Source: Streptomyces sp. NBC_01306 (GTDB taxonomy: Bacteria > Actinomycetota > Actinomycetes > Streptomycetales > Streptomycetaceae). Taken from it: a stretch of DNA of 64,000 nucleotides. Numbering within the stretch: position 1 is the stretch's first letter; each line of letters starts with the position of its first letter. This document shows, one piece after another, positions 1 to 9,423 of the stretch. A model generated the notes under the pieces. That model did not search any database and was not told the origin of the DNA. It saw nothing but the letters and a program-made list of their open reading frames with translations. Both the position numbers and the translations under genes were made by a program. The DNA lies in assembly GCF_026340465.1 (NCBI RefSeq), contig NZ_JAPEPC010000001.1, positions 992,001-1,056,000 on the forward strand, in the 5' to 3' direction.

Positions 1-683
1 GCGAATGGCACCAGATGGCCGTGGCGGAACGCGGTGAAGGCGATGGCGCAGAAGGCCAGCAGGATGCCGATCTTCAGTACGGCCATCGCGGCCGTGGCGC
101 GGGCGCTCTCCCGGACACCGCGCACCAGCAGGACGGCGGCGAGTCCGATCACCACGACGGCGGGCAGATTGATCACTCCGCCGTCGGCCGGGCCGCTGGA
201 GAGCACGGCCGGCAGCTGCCATCCGGTGACGCTGTTCAGCAGCTCGTTGAGGTACTGGCTCCAGCCGACGGCGACCGCGCTCACCGAGATGCCGTACTCA
301 AGGAACAGACACCAGCCGACCAGGAAGGCGGTGCGCTCGCCGAGCGTGGCGTACGCGAAGGAGTACGAGCTGCCCGACACCGGGATCGCGCCGCCCAGCT
401 CGGCGAAGGAGAACGCCGTGAAGACGCAGGTGACCGCGGCGAGTACGAACGAGACGATGACGGCGGGACCCGACTTGGCCACCGTGTCGGAGAGGCCGAC
501 GAAGATCCCGGTCCCGACGATGGCCCCGACACCGAAGCACACCAGTTGGAAGAGCCCCATCGTGCGGCGGAGGCCGTGCCCCTCCAGATCCGCGCCGGAT
601 TCGGCGATCAGAAGCTCGGGCGACTTGACGCGCAGCCCCGGCCGACGGGGCGGCCGGGGTCCTGCGAGGTGGGGCGAACGCAT
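1..683 (-). CDS. APC-family amino acid permease, N-terminal part (runs off left edge)
   Basis: The reading frame starts at ATG 683 and is open to the window edge, giving 227 visible residues; the C-terminal half is missing. About 40 residues form a cytoplasmic head. From residue 42 the protein reads as the first transmembrane helices of an APC permease, including the GAIVGTGIFVG glycine-rich helix 1 and the SFAELGGAIPVSGSSYSFAY helix typical of cationic amino acid transporters of the YfnA/CAT type. It lies downstream of argF and arcA in the same direction, separated by a hairpin. Basic amino acid uptake (arginine or ornithine) is therefore a reasonable inference from context, but not shown. 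Confidence 0.85.
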   Translation of the reverse strand, partial: MRSPHLAGPRPPRRPGLRVKSPELLIAESGADLEGHGLRRTMGLFQLVCFGVGAIVGTGIFVGLSDTVAKSGPAVIVSFVLAAVTCVFTAFSFAELGGAIPVSGSSYSFAYATLGERTAFLVGWCLFLEYGISVSAVAVGWSQYLNELLNSVTGWQLPAVLSSGPADGGVINLPAVVVIGLAAVLLVRGVRESARATAAMAVLKIGILLAFCAIAFTAFRHGHLVPF

Positions 684-745
684 GGGGGCGGGTCTCTTTC
701 CGGACGTGCGCGGAGCGGCGCGCACAGCAGCACACACAGCGAAAT

Positions 746-773
746 GGGGTTCGAGCGTGCGAGCTCGAACCCC
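746..773 (-). terminator. Hairpin terminator after argF
   Basis: Perfect inverted repeat with 11-bp arms (GGGGTTCGAGC at 746-756, GCTCGAACCCC at 763-773) and a 6-base loop. It lies 57 bases beyond the argF stop and 63 bases before the permease start, so it probably ends the arcA-argF transcript. It has no T-tract, as is common in Streptomyces. Confidence 0.6.
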
Positions 774-829
774 ACCAATGGACGACATAGTAGCCGCCTT
801 ATCGCATATTCACCCAATTGGGCGTATGA

Positions 830-1837
830 CTATCCCTTGCCTGCCAGGGTGGCCACCAGGACGGCCTTGATCGTGTGCATCCGGTTCTCCGCCTCGTCGA
901 AGACGACCGAGTGCTCCGACTCGAAGACCTCGTCGGTGACCTCCAGCTCGCTCAGCCCGAACTGCGCGTGGATGTCGCGCCCGACCCGGGTGCCCAGGTC
1001 GTGGAAGGCCGGCAGACAGTGCAGGAACTTCACCCCCGGGTTACCGGTGGCACGCAGCACGTCCATCGTCACGGCGTACGGCGCGAGCGCGGTGATGCGC
1101 TCGGCCCAGACCTCCTTGGGCTCCCCCATCGACACCCAGACGTCGGTGACGACGAAGTCGCAGCCCCGCACGGCCTCGGTGATGTCCTCGGTGAGGGTGA
1201 CGGTCCCGCCGCTCGCCGCGGCCAGCTTCCGCGCCTGCGCGACGACGTCGTCGGCGGGCCAGTAGGCGCGGGGCGCGGCGATCCGGACGTCGAGTCCGAG
1301 CAGCGCGCCGGTGATCAAGTAGGAGTTGCCCATGTTGAAGCGGGCGTCGCCGAGATAGGCGAAGACGATCTGCTCCAGCGGCTTGTCGGTGTGCTCGGTC
1401 ATGGTGAGCACGTCCGCCAGCATCTGGGTGGGGTGCCAGTCGTCGGTGAGCCCGTTGTAGACGGGGACCCCGGCGTGCTCGGCGAGCTCCTCGACCTGCG
1501 GCTGGCTGTCGCCGCGGTACTCGATGGCGTCGAACATCCGGCCCAGCACCCGGGCGGTGTCCTTGAAGGACTCCTTGTGCCCGATCTGCGAGCCGGAGGG
1601 GTCGAGGTACGTCGTCGACGCCCCCTGGTCGGCCGCGGCCACCTCGAAGGCACAGCGCGTCCTGGTCGAGGTCTTCTCGAAGATCAGGGCGATGTTCCGG
1701 CCGCGCAGCCGCTGCACTTCGGTGCCCGACTTCTTGGCCGCTTTGAGTTCGGCGGCCAGCTCGACCAGAGCGCGGAACTCCTCCGCGGTGAAGTCGAGCT
1801 CCTTGAGGAAGTGGCGGCCTGCGAGGTCTATCGCCAT
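830..1837 (-). CDS. argF: Ornithine carbamoyltransferase
   Basis: 335 residues, the usual length. It transfers carbamoyl from carbamoyl phosphate to ornithine, making citrulline; the catabolic form runs in reverse. The carbamoyl-phosphate motif STRTR is at residues 57-61, followed by HPTQ and the ornithine-site HCLP near the C-terminus. ATG 1837 was chosen because AAGGAG lies just upstream and the next residues, [10 protein letters not shown], match the family start; an upstream in-frame extension to 1891 looks non-coding. It lies directly behind arcA on the same strand. With arginine deiminase as partner it may serve the arginine deiminase pathway rather than, or besides, biosynthesis. Confidence 0.95.
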   Translation of the reverse strand: MAIDLAGRHFLKELDFTAEEFRALVELAAELKAAKKSGTEVQRLRGRNIALIFEKTSTRTRCAFEVAAADQGASTTYLDPSGSQIGHKESFKDTARVLGRMFDAIEYRGDSQPQVEELAEHAGVPVYNGLTDDWHPTQMLADVLTMTEHTDKPLEQIVFAYLGDARFNMGNSYLITGALLGLDVRIAAPRAYWPADDVVAQARKLAAASGGTVTLTEDITEAVRGCDFVVTDVWVSMGEPKEVWAERITALAPYAVTMDVLRATGNPGVKFLHCLPAFHDLGTRVGRDIHAQFGLSELEVTDEVFESEHSVVFDEAENRMHTIKAVLVATLAGKG

Positions 1838-1930
1838 GGTGGCTGCTCCTTGGGGCGCGAGTGGATGGAGGGATGGAGAGAGGGACGGCACAGGGATTCA
1901 GTGGAATTCTATGCGGTTGAGCGCATCACT

Positions 1931-1958
1931 ATACGGCATCCCGCATACGGCATCCGCT
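1931..1958. repeat. Two 14-bp direct repeats between arcA and argF
   Basis: ATACGGCATCCCGC (1931-1944) is followed directly by ATACGGCATCCGCT (1945-1958), ending at the arcA stop codon. Eleven of 14 positions match in register. The function is unknown; it could be an operator for the downstream argF or chance duplication. Confidence 0.5.
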
Positions 1959-3184
1959 CAGACCGCATCCCGCTGGACCGGACAGCTCATGCACCGCGGC
2001 CCTCCTCTGCCCCGCCCCAGTTCGCTGCCGGGAATCTCGATGACTTCGATGCCCTCCTTGCGCAGATGCGTGTTGGTGGTGAAGTTCCGCTCGTACGCCA
2101 CGACCACACCCGGCTCGACGGCGAGGACGTTGCAGCCGTCGTCCCACTGCTCGCGCTCCGCCGAGTGCACGTCCTGGGTCGCGGTCAGCACCCGGATACC
2201 GCTCAGCCCCAGCGCACCCGCGATGGCGTGGTGCATCCGCTCCGGCGGGTGGTCGGTGACCTTCAACTCCCGGTCGCCGTAGCCCGGTTCGATGGTGTAC
2301 GAGCGGAGCATCCCGAGCCCCGCGTACTGGGTGAAGGTGTCTCCGTCGACCATCGTCATCACGGTGTCCAAGTGCATGAACGCCCGCCGCTTGGGCATGT
2401 CGAGTGCCACGATGGTGCGCGCGGACCCGGCCGCGAAGAGCCCGCGGGCCAGCATCTCCACCGCCTGCGGGGTGGTCCGCTCGCTCATCCCGATCAGGAC
2501 GGCGCCGTTGCCGATGACCAGGACGTCGCCGCCCTCGATCGTGGACGGGTAGTCGACCTGCCCCTGTGACCAGTGGTGGAAGGCGCCCGAGCCGGTGAAG
2601 AGCGGGTGGTAGCGGTAGATCGCCTCGAAGTGGACGGTTTCGCGCTGCCGGGCCGGCCAGCGCATCGCGTTGATGGAGACACCGTCGTAGATCCAGGCCG
2701 ATGTGTCGCGGGTGAACAGGTGGTTCGGCAGCGGATCGAGCAGGAAGTCGTCCAGATCCATCACATGGAAGCGGACCGAGACCGGCTCCCGGTACCGCTC
2801 CAGGAACTCCCGCTTGGTCATTCCGCCGACCAGCACCTCCGCCAGGTCACCGACGGACAGGTCGTCGAAGACCGTCCGCAGATGGTGGGTGGCGAGCGGG
2901 CCGTACTCCTTCTCGTCGAAGACCCGGTCCAGGATGAGCGTGCGGGCCTCGGGCACCTCCAGCGACTCCCGCAGCAGGTCGTCGAAGAGATGCACCTCCA
3001 CACCCCGCTCGCGCAGGACGTTGGCGAAGCCGTCGTGCTCCTGGCGGGCGCGGCGCACCCACAGCACGTCGTCGAAGAGCAGTGCGTCCTTGTTGCTGGG
3101 GGTGAGCCGCTTCAGTTCCAGACCCGGCCGGTGAAGGATGACGCGGCGCAGCGGCCCCGTCTCGGAGTCGACATGGAATCCCAT
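1958..3184 (-). CDS. arcA: Arginine deiminase
   Basis: 408 residues, matching the usual 400-410. It hydrolyses arginine to citrulline and ammonia. The ADI signature features are visible: FTRDTS, the substrate/catalytic region [10 protein letters not shown], and the C-terminal [11 protein letters not shown] carrying the catalytic cysteine. ATG 3184 (MGFHVDSE) is preferred over GTG 3217 because the family begins at this point and a purine-rich GGATGGGG precedes it; the alternative adds 11 residues. argF lies 120 bases downstream on the same strand, so the product citrulline can be split to ornithine and carbamoyl phosphate. No arcC carbamate kinase is in view. Confidence 0.95.
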   Translation of the reverse strand: MGFHVDSETGPLRRVILHRPGLELKRLTPSNKDALLFDDVLWVRRARQEHDGFANVLRERGVEVHLFDDLLRESLEVPEARTLILDRVFDEKEYGPLATHHLRTVFDDLSVGDLAEVLVGGMTKREFLERYREPVSVRFHVMDLDDFLLDPLPNHLFTRDTSAWIYDGVSINAMRWPARQRETVHFEAIYRYHPLFTGSGAFHHWSQGQVDYPSTIEGGDVLVIGNGAVLIGMSERTTPQAVEMLARGLFAAGSARTIVALDMPKRRAFMHLDTVMTMVDGDTFTQYAGLGMLRSYTIEPGYGDRELKVTDHPPERMHHAIAGALGLSGIRVLTATQDVHSAEREQWDDGCNVLAVEPGVVVAYERNFTTNTHLRKEGIEVIEIPGSELGRGRGGPRCMSCPVQRDAV

Positions 3185-3271
3185 CCCCCCATCCTGTCCC
3201 CGGTCCGCCCCGCTCACCCCTGAAGGGACGGGCGGGGCGTGTCCGGTCGCGCCTTCGGAGGGGAGCGCCGC

Positions 3272-5920
3272 TCAGAGTCTCGGGTCGACCGGCTCCGACT
3301 CCAGGGCCAGCACGGCGAATACCGCCTCGTGGATCCGCCAGAGCGGTTCGCCGTCGGCGAGCCGGTCCAGCGCCTCCAGGCCGAGGGCGTACTCGCGCAG
3401 GGCGAGGGAGCGCTTGTGGCCGAGGGAGCGCTGCCGGAGCCTGGCCAGGTTGTCCGGGCGGGTGTACTCGGGGCCGTAGATGATCCGCAGGTACTCGCGT
3501 CCGCGCACCTTGATGCCCGGCTGGACGAGCCGCCCCTTGCCGTCGCGTACGAGTGCCTGGAGCGGCTTGACGACCATGCCCTCACCGCCGCGTCCGGTCA
3601 TCTCCAGCCACCAGTCGGTGCCGGAGCGGACGGACTCCTTGTCGCCCGTGTCGACGACCAGCCGGCGGGTGGTCCGCAGGAGGCCGCTCTGGTCGTGCTC
3701 GACCAGCCGGTCGAGCCAGGCCAGCTGCTCGTCGTGCGGTACGGCGGCGAGGGAGCGGCCCTCGGCCGCGAGCAGCTGGAACGGGGCGAGCCGTACGCCG
3801 TCCAGGCCGTCCGTCGTCCAGCAGTACCTCCGGTACGCCTCGGTGAAGGCGACCGCGTCATCGGCCCTCGCGCGCTGCCCGGCGAGCAGCCCGCCGACCT
3901 CCACGCCCCGGGCGGCGGCCGCTTCCAGCGCCCCGACGACGCCGGGGAACACGGCGCGCGACGCGGCGCCCACCGCCGCGTACTGCTTGCGCAGCAGCCC
4001 CGTCGCCTTGAGCGACCAGGGCATCAGCTCCGCGTCGAGCAGCAGCCAGCCGGTGGCCAGTTCGTCCCAGAGACCGGCGTCGGTGACGGCCGTGCGCAGC
4101 CGTCCGAGGATCTCCTCGGTGACGGCGGGGTCGTCGAAGAAGGGGCGGCCGGTCCTGGTGTGCAGCGAACCGGTCGGCCCGGACACCCCGAAGCGCTCAC
4201 GCGCGGCTTCGGCGTCCCGGCAGACGAGGGCGACCGCGCGGGAGCCCATGTGCTTCTCCTCGCACACGACCTTCGCGACACCGTCCGACCTGTACTGCGC
4301 GAAGGCCTCGGCGGGGTGTTCCAGATAGCCGTCCAGATGCGAGGTGCCCGTGGGAGACATGGTCGGCGGAAGGTACGCGAGCAGCTGCGGGTCGACCGCG
4401 AACCGGCTCATGACCTCCAGCGCCGCCGCCGCGTTCTCCTCGCGGACCGCGACCCGGCCGGTGTGCCGGGTCTCCACGACGCGCCGGCCGCTGACGTCGG
4501 CGAGGTCGAGCGGGCGGCCCTCGTGGCCGCCCGGCGCCTCGGTGGTGAGCGGGCGGGCCGGTTCGTACCAGACCTGTTCGGCGGGGACGTCGACCAGTTC
4601 GCGCTCGGGCCAGCGCAGCGCCGTCATCCGCCCGCCGAAGACCGCGCCGGTGTCCAGGCAGAGGGTGTTGTTGATCCAGCTGGTGCTCGGTACGGGTGTG
4701 TGTCCGTAGACGACGGCGGCGCGGCCGCGGTAGTCCTCGGCCCAGGGGTAGCGCACCGGCAGCCCGAACTCGTCGGTCTCGCCGGTCGTGTCCCCGTACA
4801 GCGCGTGGGAGCGGACCCGTGCGGAAGTGCGGCCGTGGTACTTCTCGGGCAGCCCGGCATGGCAGACGACGAGCCGGCCGCCGTCCAGGACGTAGTGGCT
4901 GACGAGCCCGTCGATGAACTCCCGCACCCGCTCACGGAAGTCCGGGTCCCGCGCGTCCTCCTTCTCCAGCTGCTCGATGGTCTCGGCGAGCCCGTGGCTG
5001 TGCTGGACCTTCCGTCCCCTGAGGTAACGGCCGAGCTTGTTCTCGTGGTTCCCGGGCACACAGAGCGCACTGCCCGCGGCGACCATCGACATGACGCGGC
5101 GCAGCACACCCGGGCTGTCCGGGCCGCGGTCCACCAGGTCGCCGACGAAGACGGCGGTACGGCCTTCGGGGTGCGCACCGTCGGTGTAGCCGAGGCGGGT
5201 GAGCAGGGTGTCCAGCTCGGAGCTGCAGCCGTGGACGTCACCGATGATGTCGAAGGGGCCGGTGAGGTGGGTGAGGTCGTTGTACCGCTTCTCCAGGACG
5301 ACTTCGGCCGTCTCGGCCTCGGCCACGCTGCGCAGGATGTGCACCTTGCGGAAGCCCTCGCGCTCCAGGCCGCGCAGTGAGCGCCGCAGTTCGCGGCGGT
5401 GCCGCTGGATGACATGGCGGGGCATACCGGCCCGGTCGGGGCGTACGGCGTTGCGCTCGGCGCACACCTCCTCGGGCAGGTCGAGGACGATCGCGATGGG
5501 CAGCACGTCGTGCTCGCGCGCCAGCCGCACCAGCTGCTTGCGGCTCTCGGCCTGCACGTTCGTCGCGTCCACTACGGTCAGCCGCCCGGCAGCCAGCCGC
5601 TTCCCCGCGATGTAGTGGAGGACGTCGAAGGCGTCGCCGCTGGCGCTCTGATCGTTCTCGTCGTCGGCCACCAGGGCGCGGCAGAAGTCCGACGAGATGA
5701 CCTCGGTGGACTTGAAGTGCCGTTGCGCGAAGGTGGACTTGCCCGAACCGGTGGCTCCGACGAGGACCACGAGGGAGAGATCGGTCACCGGGAGGACGCG
5801 CGGTCCGGCGGACGCGCGGGGGCCGGTGCCGGTGGTGCCGGTGGTGCTGGTGCCGGTGGTGGTGGTGCCGGTGCCGGTGGTGGGCGTTTCGGTGCTGCTG
5901 GTGTCTTCGGTGCCGCTCAT
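3272..5920 (-). CDS. pnkp: Polynucleotide kinase-phosphatase-ligase of RNA repair
   Basis: 882 residues with the three-domain layout of bacterial Pnkp. The N-terminal 5'-OH kinase has P-loop GATGSGKST at 55-63. The central binuclear metallophosphatase shows GDVHG (227-231), GDLVDRG (260-266), GNHE (290-293) and GHTPV. The C-terminal ligase-adenylyltransferase has its nucleotidyl lysine in CEEKHMGS (K556). It heals and seals broken RNA ends with Hen1. Its ATG overlaps the hen1 stop by 4 bases (ATGA), so the two are translationally coupled. The first 40 residues are a Thr/Gly/Ser low-complexity tail encoded by a simple repeat and are probably unstructured. Start chosen from the overlap. Confidence 0.95.
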   Translation of the reverse strand: MSGTEDTSSTETPTTGTGTTTTGTSTTGTTGTGPRASAGPRVLPVTDLSLVVLVGATGSGKSTFAQRHFKSTEVISSDFCRALVADDENDQSASGDAFDVLHYIAGKRLAAGRLTVVDATNVQAESRKQLVRLAREHDVLPIAIVLDLPEEVCAERNAVRPDRAGMPRHVIQRHRRELRRSLRGLEREGFRKVHILRSVAEAETAEVVLEKRYNDLTHLTGPFDIIGDVHGCSSELDTLLTRLGYTDGAHPEGRTAVFVGDLVDRGPDSPGVLRRVMSMVAAGSALCVPGNHENKLGRYLRGRKVQHSHGLAETIEQLEKEDARDPDFRERVREFIDGLVSHYVLDGGRLVVCHAGLPEKYHGRTSARVRSHALYGDTTGETDEFGLPVRYPWAEDYRGRAAVVYGHTPVPSTSWINNTLCLDTGAVFGGRMTALRWPERELVDVPAEQVWYEPARPLTTEAPGGHEGRPLDLADVSGRRVVETRHTGRVAVREENAAAALEVMSRFAVDPQLLAYLPPTMSPTGTSHLDGYLEHPAEAFAQYRSDGVAKVVCEEKHMGSRAVALVCRDAEAARERFGVSGPTGSLHTRTGRPFFDDPAVTEEILGRLRTAVTDAGLWDELATGWLLLDAELMPWSLKATGLLRKQYAAVGAASRAVFPGVVGALEAAAARGVEVGGLLAGQRARADDAVAFTEAYRRYCWTTDGLDGVRLAPFQLLAAEGRSLAAVPHDEQLAWLDRLVEHDQSGLLRTTRRLVVDTGDKESVRSGTDWWLEMTGRGGEGMVVKPLQALVRDGKGRLVQPGIKVRGREYLRIIYGPEYTRPDNLARLRQRSLGHKRSLALREYALGLEALDRLADGEPLWRIHEAVFAVLALESEPVDPRL
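5824..5884. repeat. GGTGCC/GGTGGT simple-sequence tract in the pnkp 5' end
   Basis: About 60 bases of alternating GGTGCC, GGTGGT and GGTGCT triplet pairs, read on the minus strand as Thr/Gly/Thr codons near residues 13-33 of Pnkp. Such tracts change length by slippage; because the unit is in triplets, changes would stay in frame. Confidence 0.7.
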
Positions 5921-7431
5921 GCCGCTTTCGCCTCCTTCGGGGCCGTGGTGGACTCCTGGGTCACGGTGGAGTCCGGGCCCGTGGCGGACTTCGGGATCAT
6001 GGTGAACACGGCGAGCTGGGTCGGCGGCCCCACCTCGGGGTCATCGGGCCCCACAGCCCTGAACTCGACGCCGTATCCGTGCCGTTCGGCCACCTTCCCG
6101 GCCCAGCCGCGGAACTCCTCGCGGGTCCACTCGAAACGGTGGTCACCGTGGCGCACCTGCCCGGCCGGCAGGGACTCCCAGCGGACGTTGTACTCGACGT
6201 TCGGCGTGGTCACCAGGACGGTCTGCGGCCGCGCGGCGCCGAAGACCGCGTACTCCAGCGCGGGCAGCCGCTCGGGGTCGACATGCTCGATGACCTCGCT
6301 CAGCACCGCGGCGTCGTACCGCTTGAGCCGCTTGTCCGTGTACGCGAGAGAGCCCTGGATGAGCTTCACCCGGGCCGCACGGCGCTCGCCGAGCTGGTCC
6401 AGACGGAGTCTGCGGGCCGCGATGTTCAGCGCGCGCATCGACACATCCATGCCGACGACCTCGGTGAAGCGGGCGTCCTTCAGCAGCTCCTGCACCAACT
6501 GGCCCTGGCCGCAGCCCAGGTCGAGCACCCGGCTCGCGCCGGCCGTGCGCAGCGCGTCCAGGATCGCCGCGCGGCGCCGCACCGCCAGCGGTACCGGCTT
6601 CTCCTCGGTGTCCGTGGTCTCGTCGACGGCGTTGTCGATCGACTCGACCTCGGTGTCGTCGGCCTCCGCGAGCCGCACCAGCTCCAGTGCCTCCATCGCC
6701 TGCCGGGTCAGTCCCCAGCGCCGCGACAGATAGCGGCTGGTGATCAGTTTCTGCTCGGGGTGCTCGGCCAGCCAGCCATCGCCCGCGCGCAGCAGTTTGT
6801 CGACCTCGTCGGGTGCCACCCAGTAGTGCTTGGCGTCATCGAGGACGGGCAGCAGCACATAGAGCTGCCGCAGCGCGTCGGCGAGCCGCAGCCGGCCTTC
6901 CAGCACGAGCCGCACATACCGCGATTCGCCCCACTCCGGGAACTTCTCGTCCAGGGCGACCGGCTCGGCCTTCACCCGCTCCCAGCCGAGCGGGGCGAAG
7001 AGCCTGTGCACCAGGCCGGGGCCGCCGCTCGCGGGCAGTGCGGGCACCTCGATCCGCAGCGGCATCGGGGTCTCGGCCCGCTCCGGGAGTGCGGTGCACA
7101 CGCCGCGCAGAGCGCTCTTGAAGACGGTGGTCATGGCGACGGACAGCAGCGAGGACGCGGCGTACGGCCGGTCGTTGACGTACTGGGCGAGCGCCGCGTC
7201 GGGTGCGCCGCCGCGCCCCTTGCCCCTGCCGCGCCGCACCAGCGCCACCGGGTCCACCTCCAGCAGCAGCGCGGCCGTGCAGCGCTCGGCGGTGGCCTCC
7301 GGATAGAGGACGTGCGCCGTGCCGTGCGAGGTGGAGAACGCCTGCGCCTTGTCGGGATGCTTGTGCAGCAGGAAGCCGAGGTCGGTGGCGGGGCGCTCTG
7401 GGGTGCCGGTGGTGCTGATCGTCAGGAACAC
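5917..7431 (-). CDS. hen1: 3'-terminal RNA ribose 2'-O-methyltransferase Hen1
   Basis: 504 residues, normal for actinobacterial Hen1. It methylates the 2'-OH at the 3' end of cleaved RNA before Pnkp seals it, so the repaired RNA resists re-cleavage by ribotoxins. The C-terminal half holds the SAM site VLDLGCGQGQLVQEL, then EVIEH and HGDHRFEW, which carry the metal-binding Glu/His residues of the Hen1 family. The N-terminal half is the Hen1-specific region. GTG 7431 (VFLTISTTGT) was chosen because homology begins there; the frame is open further upstream but without family-like residues, and the ribosome binding site is weak. The stop overlaps the pnkp start. Confidence 0.93.
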   Translation of the reverse strand: MFLTISTTGTPERPATDLGFLLHKHPDKAQAFSTSHGTAHVLYPEATAERCTAALLLEVDPVALVRRGRGKGRGGAPDAALAQYVNDRPYAASSLLSVAMTTVFKSALRGVCTALPERAETPMPLRIEVPALPASGGPGLVHRLFAPLGWERVKAEPVALDEKFPEWGESRYVRLVLEGRLRLADALRQLYVLLPVLDDAKHYWVAPDEVDKLLRAGDGWLAEHPEQKLITSRYLSRRWGLTRQAMEALELVRLAEADDTEVESIDNAVDETTDTEEKPVPLAVRRRAAILDALRTAGASRVLDLGCGQGQLVQELLKDARFTEVVGMDVSMRALNIAARRLRLDQLGERRAARVKLIQGSLAYTDKRLKRYDAAVLSEVIEHVDPERLPALEYAVFGAARPQTVLVTTPNVEYNVRWESLPAGQVRHGDHRFEWTREEFRGWAGKVAERHGYGVEFRAVGPDDPEVGPPTQLAVFTMIPKSATGPDSTVTQESTTAPKEAKAA

Positions 7432-7474
7432 GGGTCCGAGTATCACCCGGTTGGCCGGGCCCGACCAGAGGTTT

Positions 7475-8389
7475 TCATGGTATTCGGGGCGACATCCGGA
7501 GCTGTGCGAGGTCCGCGATCTCCTCAGGGCCGACCCGGCAGCAGCCGCCGACCAGCCTGGCTCCGGCCTCCTCCCAGCCGTGCACCTGTGCGGCCACGAA
7601 GGTGGAGCGGCCACGCCAGCCGCGGCGCTCCGCGTCCCACTGCTCGCCGCTGTTCGGATAGACGACCACGGGCTTGCCGGTGACCGACGACGCGAGTGCC
7701 GCGGCGCGGCCCACGTCCTCGGAAGCGCAGCAGTTCACGCCGACGGCGACGACCTGGTCCCGGTCCGCCGCAAGCGCGAAGGCCTCGGCCAGCGGCTGCC
7801 CGGCCCGGGTCCGCTCCCCCGTGATGCTGTACGAGAGCCAGACCGGCGTCCCGCAACCGTCGGCCGCCCGCAGCAGCGCCTCGGCCTCGTCGGTGTCCGG
7901 CACTGTCTCCAGCGCGAGCGCATCGGGGCCGGCCGCGGCCAGCGCCTCGATCCGCGGCCGGTGGAAGAGCTCAAGCTCCCGGACGGTGAGCCCGTACCGC
8001 CCGCGGTACTCGCTGCCGTCGGCGAGCATCGCGCCGTACGGACCGACGGAGGCGGCGACCCAGACCTCGCGGTCCACCGTCCCGGCGGCCTCCCGGGCCA
8101 GCCGCACACTGCGGGCCAGCAGCCCGGCGGCCTCGGCCCGGCCCGCTCCGCGCCGGGCGAAGCCCTCGAACGTGGCCTGATAGCTCGCGGTGATGAGTAC
8201 CTGGGCGCCCGCCCGTACATACGCCGTGTGCGCCGCCACGATCTGCCCGGGATCGTCGGCGAGCAGCCGCGCCGACCAGAGCGCGTCGGAGAGATCACAG
8301 CCCTGCGCCTCCAACTGGTTGGAGAGGCCGCCGTCGAGGACGACGGTGGACTCGGCGAGCGCGGCGGCGAGTGTACGAACGGGGCGCAC
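7475..8389 (-). CDS. mmuM: Homocysteine S-methyltransferase
   Basis: 304 residues. It transfers a methyl group from S-methylmethionine (or SAM) to homocysteine, forming methionine. The fold starts with the VVLDGGLSNQLE strand, and the zinc-binding C-terminal GGCC motif (LVGGCCRVGPEEI) is present along with an upstream Cys in VGVNC. The GTG start at 8389 has TAGGAG at good spacing. The LLM oxidoreductase stop lies 9 bases before it, so the two share a transcript. It is about 40 bases downstream of the hen1 start on the same strand, which may mean hen1-pnkp are transcribed from within or beyond this gene pair. Confidence 0.9.
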   Translation of the reverse strand: MRPVRTLAAALAESTVVLDGGLSNQLEAQGCDLSDALWSARLLADDPGQIVAAHTAYVRAGAQVLITASYQATFEGFARRGAGRAEAAGLLARSVRLAREAAGTVDREVWVAASVGPYGAMLADGSEYRGRYGLTVRELELFHRPRIEALAAAGPDALALETVPDTDEAEALLRAADGCGTPVWLSYSITGERTRAGQPLAEAFALAADRDQVVAVGVNCCASEDVGRAAALASSVTGKPVVVYPNSGEQWDAERRGWRGRSTFVAAQVHGWEEAGARLVGGCCRVGPEEIADLAQLRMSPRIP

Positions 8390-8397
8390 CCTTGCTC

Positions 8398-9318
8398 CTA
8401 CGTCAGCTGGGAGAGGACCTGCGAGGAGATCAGCTCCAGGTGGTCCAGATCGTCGAGGTCGAGCACCTGGAGGTAGATGCGCGACGAGCCGATGGCCCCG
8501 TAGCGGCCGATCTTGTCGACGACCTCGGCGGGCGAGCCGCCGAGCCCGTTCGCCTTCACGTCCGCCGTGTCGCGCCCGATGGCCTCCGCGCGGCGCGCCA
8601 CTTCGGCGTCGTCCTTGCCGACGCAGACAACCAGCGCGTTGGAGTACACCAGGTCGTCCGCCCGGCCGGCCGCCTCGGCCGCTGCCCTGACCCGCCCGAA
8701 CTGCCGCTCGCTGTCCTCGATCGAGGCGAACGGGATATTGAACTCATCGGCGTACCGCGCGGCCAGCCGGGGTGTACGGGTCGCCCCGTGCCCGCCGATC
8801 AGCACGGGCACCTTCGTCTGGGCGGGCTTGGGCAGCGCGGGCGAATCGCTGAGCTGGTAGTAGGTGCCGTCATAGCTGAAGGTCTCACCGGTCCTGGTCT
8901 CCCAGAGCCCCGTGATGATGGCCAGCTGCTCCTCCAGGCGGCCGAACTTCTCCCTGGGGAACGGAATCCCGTACGCCCGGTGCTCCTCCTCGAACCAGCC
9001 CGCGCCCAGGCCCAGTTCGACGCGGCCCCCGGACATCTGGTCGACCTGCGCCACCTGGATCGCGAGGACACCGGGCAGCCGGAACGTGCCCGCCGTCATC
9101 AGCGTCCCGAGGCGGATCCGCCGGGTCTCGCGGGCGAGCCCCGCCAGGGTGATCCACGCGTCGGTGGGGCCGGGGAGGCCGTCCCCCGATCCCATCCGCA
9201 GATAGTGGTCCGAGCGGTAGAAGGCATCGAAGCCGAGGTCCTCGGTTGCCTTGGCGACGGTCAGCAGAGTGTCATAGCTGGCCCCTTGCTGGGGCTCGGT
9301 GAAGATTCGAAGATCCAT
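8398..9318 (-). CDS. LLM-class (luciferase-like) F420-dependent oxidoreductase
   Basis: 306 residues, a TIM-barrel luciferase-like monooxygenase/reductase. The sequence shows the RIRLGTLMTAGTFRLPGVLA strand and GGRVELGLGAGWFEEEH, the typical core of actinobacterial F420-dependent members, and PVLIGGHG toward the middle. The substrate is unknown. ATG 9318 (MDLRIF) was preferred to the frame start at 9333 because GCAGGATGG lies before it. It is transcribed ahead of mmuM with 8 bases between them. Confidence 0.85.
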   Translation of the reverse strand: MDLRIFTEPQQGASYDTLLTVAKATEDLGFDAFYRSDHYLRMGSGDGLPGPTDAWITLAGLARETRRIRLGTLMTAGTFRLPGVLAIQVAQVDQMSGGRVELGLGAGWFEEEHRAYGIPFPREKFGRLEEQLAIITGLWETRTGETFSYDGTYYQLSDSPALPKPAQTKVPVLIGGHGATRTPRLAARYADEFNIPFASIEDSERQFGRVRAAAEAAGRADDLVYSNALVVCVGKDDAEVARRAEAIGRDTADVKANGLGGSPAEVVDKIGRYGAIGSSRIYLQVLDLDDLDHLELISSQVLSQLT

Positions 9319-9423
9319 GCATCCATCCTGCACCTTCGGCCGTCTCCCGACGCCTCCCGCAGTGCCCGTCCGGCTGGTGTCCGGCGATCCCCTCGCGCCT
9401 CCGACGGGAGACCACCGCCCCCC

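Noticed and set aside
805..829. Possible ArgR (ARG-box) site around CCCAATTGGG
   Set aside because: A palindrome is present at 813-822, but it lies at the end of argF and does not fit the ARG-box spacing well; too weak to list.
15..1265. Long plus-strand frame over the permease and argF genes
   Set aside because: Shadow of GC-rich minus-strand genes; composition is Asp/Gly/Arg-rich without domain features, while the minus strand encodes argF and an APC permease.
3239..5380. 713-codon plus-strand frame opposite pnkp
   Set aside because: Antisense artefact of codon bias; all Pnkp motifs lie on the minus strand.
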